From: Kocuria sp.
GTDB taxonomy: Bacteria > Actinomycetota > Actinomycetes > Actinomycetales > Micrococcaceae
Assembly: GCA_030453435.1 (NCBI GenBank)
Contig: JAKDKI010000062.1
Location: forward strand, 1 to 9,489
Reading direction: 5' to 3'
DNA length: 9,489 bases
In this document: one piece after another, positions 5,651-9,489 of the stretch
How the letters are laid out: each line of letters begins with the position of its first letter
How positions within the stretch are numbered: position 1 is the first letter of the stretch
Made by a program: the position numbers and the translations under genes
The notes under the pieces: model-generated
Database searches by the model: none
Told to the model about the DNA's origin: nothing
Seen by the model: only the letters and a program-made list of their open reading frames with translations

Positions 5651-7792
5651 ATGTCGCTGGCTCAGAAAATCAATCGCGTCGTCGCACCGTTCGAGGTGGT
5701 TTCCGAATTCCAGCCCGCGGGCGATCAGCCCAAGGCCATTGCGGAGCTGACCGAACGCATTCAGGGCGGCGAAAAAGATGTCGTCCTCATGGGCGCCACG
5801 GGTACCGGTAAGTCGGCCACCGCAGCGTGGCTCATCGAGGCCGTCCAGCGACCCACTCTGTTGCTGGTGCAGAACAAGACACTGGCTGCGCAGCTGGCCA
5901 ACGAGCTGCGTGAACTGCTGCCCAATAACGCGGTCGAATACTTCGTTTCCTACTACGACTACTACCAGCCTGAAGCCTACGTCCCACAGACCGATACGTT
6001 CATCGAGAAGGACTCCTCGATCAACGAGGAAGTCGAGCGACTGCGCCACTCCGCAACCAACTCGCTGCTGACCCGCCGCGACACCGTGGTCGTCTCCACG
6101 GTCTCGTGCATCTATGGCTTGGGCACGCCGGAAGAGTACGTCAAGCAGATGGTCACCCTTGCCGTGGGGCAGGAAATGGACCGTGACGACCTGCTGCGCC
6201 AGTTCGTGAACATGCAGTACGCCCGAAACGATGTGGATTTCCACCGCGGTACGTTCCGCGTACGCGGGGACACCGTGGAAATCATTCCCATGTACGAAGA
6301 ACTGGCCATCCGCATCGAGTTCTTCGGGGACGAGATCGAGTCGATCTACACCCTGCACCCGCTCACGGGGGAGATCGTGAACGAGGAACAGGAAATGTAT
6401 GTGTTCCCCGCCTCGCACTATGTGGCCGGCGCAGAACGCATGGCCCGGGCGGTGGAAACCATTCAGAACGAGCTGCAGGAACGCCTCCAGGAACTGGAGT
6501 CCCAGAACAAGCTCGTTGAGGCACAGCGGCTGCGCATGCGCACCACCTACGACCTCGAAATGATGGAGCAGATGGGCTACTGCAACGGCATCGAGAACTA
6601 TTCGTTGCACATTGACGGCCGCCCGCGTGGTTCCGCACCGCACTGTCTGCTGGACTATTTCCCGGACGACTTCCTGCTCATCATTGACGAGTCCCACGTC
6701 ACCGTGCCCCAGATCGGCGGCATGTACGAGGGGGATATGTCCCGTAAGCGCACCCTGGTGGAACACGGCTTCCGTCTGCCCTCGGCCATGGACAACCGCC
6801 CTCTGAAATTCGATGAGTTCCTGGAACGCATCGGACAGACCATGTACATGTCCGCTACACCGGGCAAGTACGAAATGGCCAAGGTGGATTCTGCGGTGGA
6901 GCAAATCATCCGCCCCACCGGTCTGGTGGACCCGCAGGTGGTGGTGAAGCCCACCAAGGGGCAGATCGACGATCTGCTCGAACAAATCGAGCTGCGCGTG
7001 GAACGGAACGAACGCGTACTGGTCACAACGCTCACCAAACGCATGGCCGAGGACCTCACCGAATACCTGATGGAACACGGGGTGCGTGTCCAGTACCTGC
7101 ACTCGGACGTGGACACGCTCAAGCGCGTGGAATTGCTGCGGGACCTGCGGATGGGCACCTTCGACGTGCTCGTGGGTATCAATTTGCTGCGTGAGGGCTT
7201 GGACCTCCCGGAGGTTTCACTCGTGGCCATCCTGGATGCAGACAAGGAAGGCTTCCTGCGTTCCACCACGTCGTTGATTCAGACCATTGGCCGCGCAGCT
7301 CGTAACGTGTCCGGCGAAGTTCACATGTACGCGGACAAGATCACCGACTCCATGGAAACGGCCATCGACGAGACGAATCGTCGCCGTGAGATCCAGGTGG
7401 CCTACAACAAGGAACACGGGATCGATCCGCAACCCTTACGCAAGCGCATCGCGGACATCACCGATCAGCTGGCCCGCGAGGATGAAGACACCAGGACTCT
7501 CTTGGCTCAGCGAGCCGCCGCCAACGACCACACCGCTCCGGTCAAGGGCGGTAAGAAGAAGGGGGCCTCGGACGACCAGCGAGAAGCGGCCTCCAAGGCG
7601 GAGTCCAAGCTCTTGCGAGACGGTGTTCAGGCTGCTCCGGCAGAGGATCTTGTGGAACTCATTGAGCAATTGAGCGAGCAAATGCGTAACGCGGCGGCCG
7701 AGCTGCAGTTCGAGCTCGCTGCCCGGTTGCGAGACGAGTTGGCCGACCTCAAGAAGGAACTGCGGCGCATGAAAGATGCCGGTCACGCCTGA
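5651..7792 (+). CDS. uvrB: Excinuclease ABC subunit B
   Basis: UvrB is the damage-verification helicase of nucleotide excision repair: it is loaded by UvrA, then recruits UvrC for incision. The 713-residue protein starts with the usual [18 protein letters not shown]. It carries Walker A GATGTGKS (48-55), the beta-hairpin that is inserted between DNA strands ([12 protein letters not shown] at 101-112, then QTDTFIEKD), the DESH Walker B box (346-349), the helicase motif QTIGRAARN (544-552), and a C-terminal UVR/UvrC-binding helical motif (about 665-707, [14 protein letters not shown]). A basic spacer rich in Lys and Gly (KGGKKKG region, about 632-640) precedes the UVR motif and accounts for the length being slightly above the family norm. 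All helicase motifs look intact. The start fits the family N-terminus. It lies 30 bp after coaE and is followed closely by the TerC promoter, without a visible terminator of its own. Confidence 0.97.
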   Translation: MSLAQKINRVVAPFEVVSEFQPAGDQPKAIAELTERIQGGEKDVVLMGATGTGKSATAAWLIEAVQRPTLLLVQNKTLAAQLANELRELLPNNAVEYFVSYYDYYQPEAYVPQTDTFIEKDSSINEEVERLRHSATNSLLTRRDTVVVSTVSCIYGLGTPEEYVKQMVTLAVGQEMDRDDLLRQFVNMQYARNDVDFHRGTFRVRGDTVEIIPMYEELAIRIEFFGDEIESIYTLHPLTGEIVNEEQEMYVFPASHYVAGAERMARAVETIQNELQERLQELESQNKLVEAQRLRMRTTYDLEMMEQMGYCNGIENYSLHIDGRPRGSAPHCLLDYFPDDFLLIIDESHVTVPQIGGMYEGDMSRKRTLVEHGFRLPSAMDNRPLKFDEFLERIGQTMYMSATPGKYEMAKVDSAVEQIIRPTGLVDPQVVVKPTKGQIDDLLEQIELRVERNERVLVTTLTKRMAEDLTEYLMEHGVRVQYLHSDVDTLKRVELLRDLRMGTFDVLVGINLLREGLDLPEVSLVAILDADKEGFLRSTTSLIQTIGRAARNVSGEVHMYADKITDSMETAIDETNRRREIQVAYNKEHGIDPQPLRKRIADITDQLAREDEDTRTLLAQRAAANDHTAPVKGGKKKGASDDQREAASKAESKLLRDGVQAAPAEDLVELIEQLSEQMRNAAAELQFELAARLRDELADLKKELRRMKDAGHA

Positions 7793-7816
7793 CCAGCCCC
7801 GGCGGCTGTGTAAACT
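7789..7816 (+). promoter_or_regulatory. Candidate promoter of the TerC riboswitch transcript
   Basis: CTGACC (7789-7794, four of six matches to TTGACA) and TAAACT (7811-7816) are 16 bases apart, and TGTG precedes the -10. The -35 overlaps the uvrB stop codon. Transcription would begin near 7823, just before the first helix of the riboswitch-like leader, which supports the call. Confidence 0.5.
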
Positions 7817-7822
7817 AGGTCG

Positions 7823-7989
7823 AACCACAACGTGGGGGAGTATCCCTAAGAACTGTGAACGTCAGCACGAGCGGCATGGATGCCACTCCGGGCACAGCAA
7901 CCGATCACCATGGTGCCAAGACCACTTTCAGAAGTGAGTCGGGCGAGCGTCGAACGGTGGAGAGACCCACGGTAATGAACCGGATCTCT
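7823..7989 (+). promoter_or_regulatory. yybP-ykoY type manganese riboswitch candidate upstream of TerC
   Basis: The leader has the landmarks of the yybP-ykoY aptamer, which senses Mn2+ and often precedes TerC/Alx-family genes. Closing helix P1 is CGTGGG (7831-7836) with CCCACG (7966-7971). It is followed directly by the conserved GGAGTA (7837-7842), then ACGTCAGCAC (7859-7868), and GAGAGACC runs into the 3' strand of P1 (7960-7967), as in known members. An internal hairpin CACTT-TCAG-AAGTG lies at 7923-7936. An alternative stem, AGAGA (7961-7965) with TCTCT (7985-7989) enclosing CGGT/ACCG (7970-7973 and 7979-7982), would break P1. The 141-base span between the outer edges of P1 is longer than the compact, roughly 100-base members. 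The match is by eye; a covariance search was not possible. Confidence 0.65.
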
Positions 7990-7993
7990 TAAC

Positions 7994-7999
7994 GGAAAG
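7994..7999 (+). promoter_or_regulatory. TerC ribosome-binding site with a complementary leader segment
   Basis: GGAAAG lies nine bases before the ATG at 8009. The segment GAAAGTG (7995-8001) is perfectly complementary to CACTTTC at 7923-7929, which is also one arm of an aptamer hairpin. The two pairings exclude each other, so the site could be hidden or exposed by the riboswitch. Confidence 0.5.
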
Positions 8000-8008
8000 T
8001 GCTGACAC

Positions 8009-9349
8009 ATGGAAATTACCGGCCTGCAATGGGGCATCACCCTTGCATTGATTCTGGGTCTCTTGGCCTATGACTTTTTCTTCCACGTACGGAAACCGCA
8101 CGAACCCACCATTAAAGAGGCCGCCATCTGGTCGGCCGTGTACGTGGGTATTGCTCTGCTCTTCGGTCTGGTCATTCTCTGGATGGACGGCCCGCAGCTC
8201 ACGGCTGAGTACTACGGCGGTTACATCACGGAGAAGGCGCTGTCGGTAGACAACCTGTTCGTGTTCCTGATCATCATTGCTTCCTTCAAGGTGCCGCGTG
8301 AGGACCAGCAGAAGGTCCTGTTGTTCGGCATTGTGTTCGCACTGATCGCCCGTACCGTCTTCATCTTCATCGGCGCCGCGGCCATCAACGCGTTCTCGTG
8401 GGTCTTCTACCTGTTCGGTTTGATCCTCATTTACACCGCCGGCAAGCTCATCAAGGGCGAAGTCACGGATTCGGAATCGGATGAAGCGGACAACTTTGTC
8501 GTGCGGTTGGCCAAGAAGGTTTTGCCGACCACGGATTACTACGATCGCGACAAGCTGTTCACCATGGAGAACGGCAAGAAGGTCATGACCCCCATGCTGC
8601 TGGTCATGGTGGCCATCGGCGGTACCGACATCTTGTTCGCCCTGGACTCCATTCCCGCGATCTTCGGTCTGACCCAGGAGCCGTACATCGTGTTTACGGC
8701 CACTGCGTTCTCCCTCATGGGTTTGCGCCAGTTGTACTTCCTGATTGACGGTCTGCTGGATCGCTTGATCTACCTCTCGTGGGGCCTCTCGCTCATCCTG
8801 CTGTTCATCGGTATCAAGCTGATGCTGCACGCTCTGCACGAGAACACTCTCCCGTTCATCAACAACGGCGAGCCCGTTCCCGTGGTCGAGGTGGGTATTG
8901 GTCTGTCCCTGACCGTGATCATCTCGGTCCTGGTCATCACCGTGCTGGCCTCCCTGTACAGCCCCAAGGGTCGTGCCCTGCGCATTATTCAGAAGACCCT
9001 GGACCTGTCCGAGCAGTACCTGGCCCTGCCCAAGGACGCCCCGGCAGAGGAGCGCACCCGAATCTCCACCAAGATCGCCGAACTCACCCAGCAGTTCCCC
9101 AAGATCTCGGAGAAGCACAAGGAAGAGCTCATCGACTCCCGCGCCAAGTTCCGCAACATGGTGGATACCGTGCACGGTCAGCAGCAGGAATTCGAATCCA
9201 CGGGCGAGGTCAAGACACCGTCCCCGGACCTCGACCAGGATGACGTGGATTCGGCTGCCCCCACGGCCACGGTGCAGCCCACCGGTAAGGCCGCGGACGA
9301 GCGCGGTCCTGAGGGCCACTCATCGGGAGGTTCGTCTTCGGTCCGCTAA
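8009..9349 (+). CDS. TerC/Alx family membrane protein, probable metal exporter
   Basis: A 446-residue integral membrane protein of the TerC family; studied members (Alx, some Bacillus homologues) handle Mn2+, and others are linked to tellurite resistance. Eight or nine hydrophobic helices are seen between about 8 and 316. The two family signatures are EKALSVDNLFVF (75-86) and GGTDILFALDSIPAI (204-218); their acidic residues E75, D81, D207 and D213 lie in or next to helices and are probable metal ligands. After the last helix there is an extension of about 125 residues: a charged, helical part (about 320-392) and then an acidic, Pro/Ser/Gly-rich, probably disordered tail (395-446). This makes it longer than the usual 300-350 residues. 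The start has GGAAAG nine bases upstream. A manganese-riboswitch-like leader precedes it, agreeing with metal export. The symbol is left blank because the substrate is inferred. Confidence 0.92.
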   Translation: MEITGLQWGITLALILGLLAYDFFFHVRKPHEPTIKEAAIWSAVYVGIALLFGLVILWMDGPQLTAEYYGGYITEKALSVDNLFVFLIIIASFKVPREDQQKVLLFGIVFALIARTVFIFIGAAAINAFSWVFYLFGLILIYTAGKLIKGEVTDSESDEADNFVVRLAKKVLPTTDYYDRDKLFTMENGKKVMTPMLLVMVAIGGTDILFALDSIPAIFGLTQEPYIVFTATAFSLMGLRQLYFLIDGLLDRLIYLSWGLSLILLFIGIKLMLHALHENTLPFINNGEPVPVVEVGIGLSLTVIISVLVITVLASLYSPKGRALRIIQKTLDLSEQYLALPKDAPAEERTRISTKIAELTQQFPKISEKHKEELIDSRAKFRNMVDTVHGQQQEFESTGEVKTPSPDLDQDDVDSAAPTATVQPTGKAADERGPEGHSSGGSSSVR

Positions 9350-9360
9350 CCATCCCGAAT

Positions 9361-9376
9361 CAGCCTGAGTAGGCTG
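9361..9376 (+). terminator. Short hairpin after TerC, weak terminator candidate
   Basis: CAGCCT-GAGT-AGGCTG is a perfect 6-bp stem with a four-base loop, starting 12 bases after the TerC stop. It has no T-tract. A second possible stem, CGTCGCCC (9389-9396) with GGGCGGCG (9411-9418) including one G-T pair, followed by TTTT at 9424-9427, may be the real terminator, but it is distorted by poor sequence. Confidence 0.35.
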
Positions 9377-9388
9377 CCAGATTAACGA

Positions 9389-9489
9389 CGTCGCCCCCCC
9401 CCCCCAAGTTGGGCGGCGCCCGGGTTTTGAAGGGCCCCCCCCACCCCCAGGGCCCGGGGCCCCGGTGGGCCCCACCCCCCCCCCCCCCC
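9389..9489. other. C-rich low-quality contig end
   Basis: From about 9394 the sequence turns into homopolymers: a run of 12 C, several shorter runs of C and G, and a final run of 15 C at the window end. Nothing coding is visible. The pattern is most simply a base-calling or assembly artefact at a contig terminus, for instance the poly-G tail of two-colour sequencing read on the opposite strand, perhaps over a GC-rich terminator. Confidence 0.75.

Noticed and set aside
5606..7102. 498-residue minus-strand frame across uvrB
   Set aside because: Mirror frame of a clear UvrB gene; composition is low-complexity His/Val/Leu with no domain.
7876..7992. 38-codon ORF through the TerC leader (ATG 7876 to TAA 7992)
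   Set aside because: No ribosome-binding site precedes it, composition is unremarkable, and the region is better explained as structured RNA. Only the five-codon 3' part with its own Shine-Dalgarno is kept as a finding.
7928..9319. 463-residue minus-strand frame across TerC
   Set aside because: Antisense shadow of TerC, rich in Gln/Asp/His/Gly without motifs; it also covers the leader and ribosome site of the plus-strand gene.
9394..9489. Poly-C and GC palindromes as a telomere-like or regulatory element
   Set aside because: Homopolymer runs of uneven length ending exactly at the window edge fit sequencing or assembly error better than biology.

Overview
The window looks like a chromosomal housekeeping segment from a high-GC Gram-positive bacterium, most likely order Micrococcales, family Micrococcaceae or close to it. 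The basis is the ribosomal protein S1 tail, the GC-rich third codon positions, the order rpsA ... coaE - uvrB - TerC that is common in actinobacteria, and two promoter/start arrangements of the actinobacterial leaderless kind. I see no mobile element, CRISPR array, tRNA or rRNA.

Layout. (1) 1-972: 3' two thirds of rpsA (ribosomal protein S1), ending at a perfect 15-bp terminator hairpin (1020-1054). (2) 1148-1846, minus strand: a YigZ/IMPACT-family gene convergent with rpsA. (3) 1992-2468: a small four-helix membrane protein of unknown function, divergent from yigZ. (4) 2644-5001: a 785-residue protein made of a full BCCT-type sodium/solute carrier joined in frame to a dephospho-CoA-kinase-like P-loop domain. 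(5) 4994-5620: the normal coaE, whose likely start overlaps the end of the fusion gene by 8 bp. (6) 5651-7792: uvrB, 30 bp after coaE. (7) 7793-8008: a structured leader matching the yybP-ykoY manganese riboswitch, then 8009-9349: a TerC-family membrane protein. (8) 9350-9489: a short hairpin followed by C-rich, low-quality sequence at the contig end.

The point of greatest interest is the BCCT-CoaE fusion. The C-terminal domain is clearly homologous to the true CoaE encoded directly downstream, with the same spacing from Walker A to the DxD motif and the same order of later motifs. This suggests that a local coaE duplicate became the cytoplasmic tail of a transporter. It keeps Walker A, the DxD motif and the lid arginine, but has lost other conserved CoaE residues. 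The transporter half also differs from betaine carriers: only one of four aromatic-box positions is unchanged. A nucleotide- or CoA-linked transporter is a testable idea, not a demonstrated function.

Functional grouping: the fusion, coaE and probably uvrB can be read as one co-directional run, with an additional leaderless promoter at uvrB. The TerC gene has its own promoter and a leader that could control translation: a 7-base leader segment is complementary to its ribosome-binding site. Promoter, operator and RNA-structure calls were made by eye and need computation.
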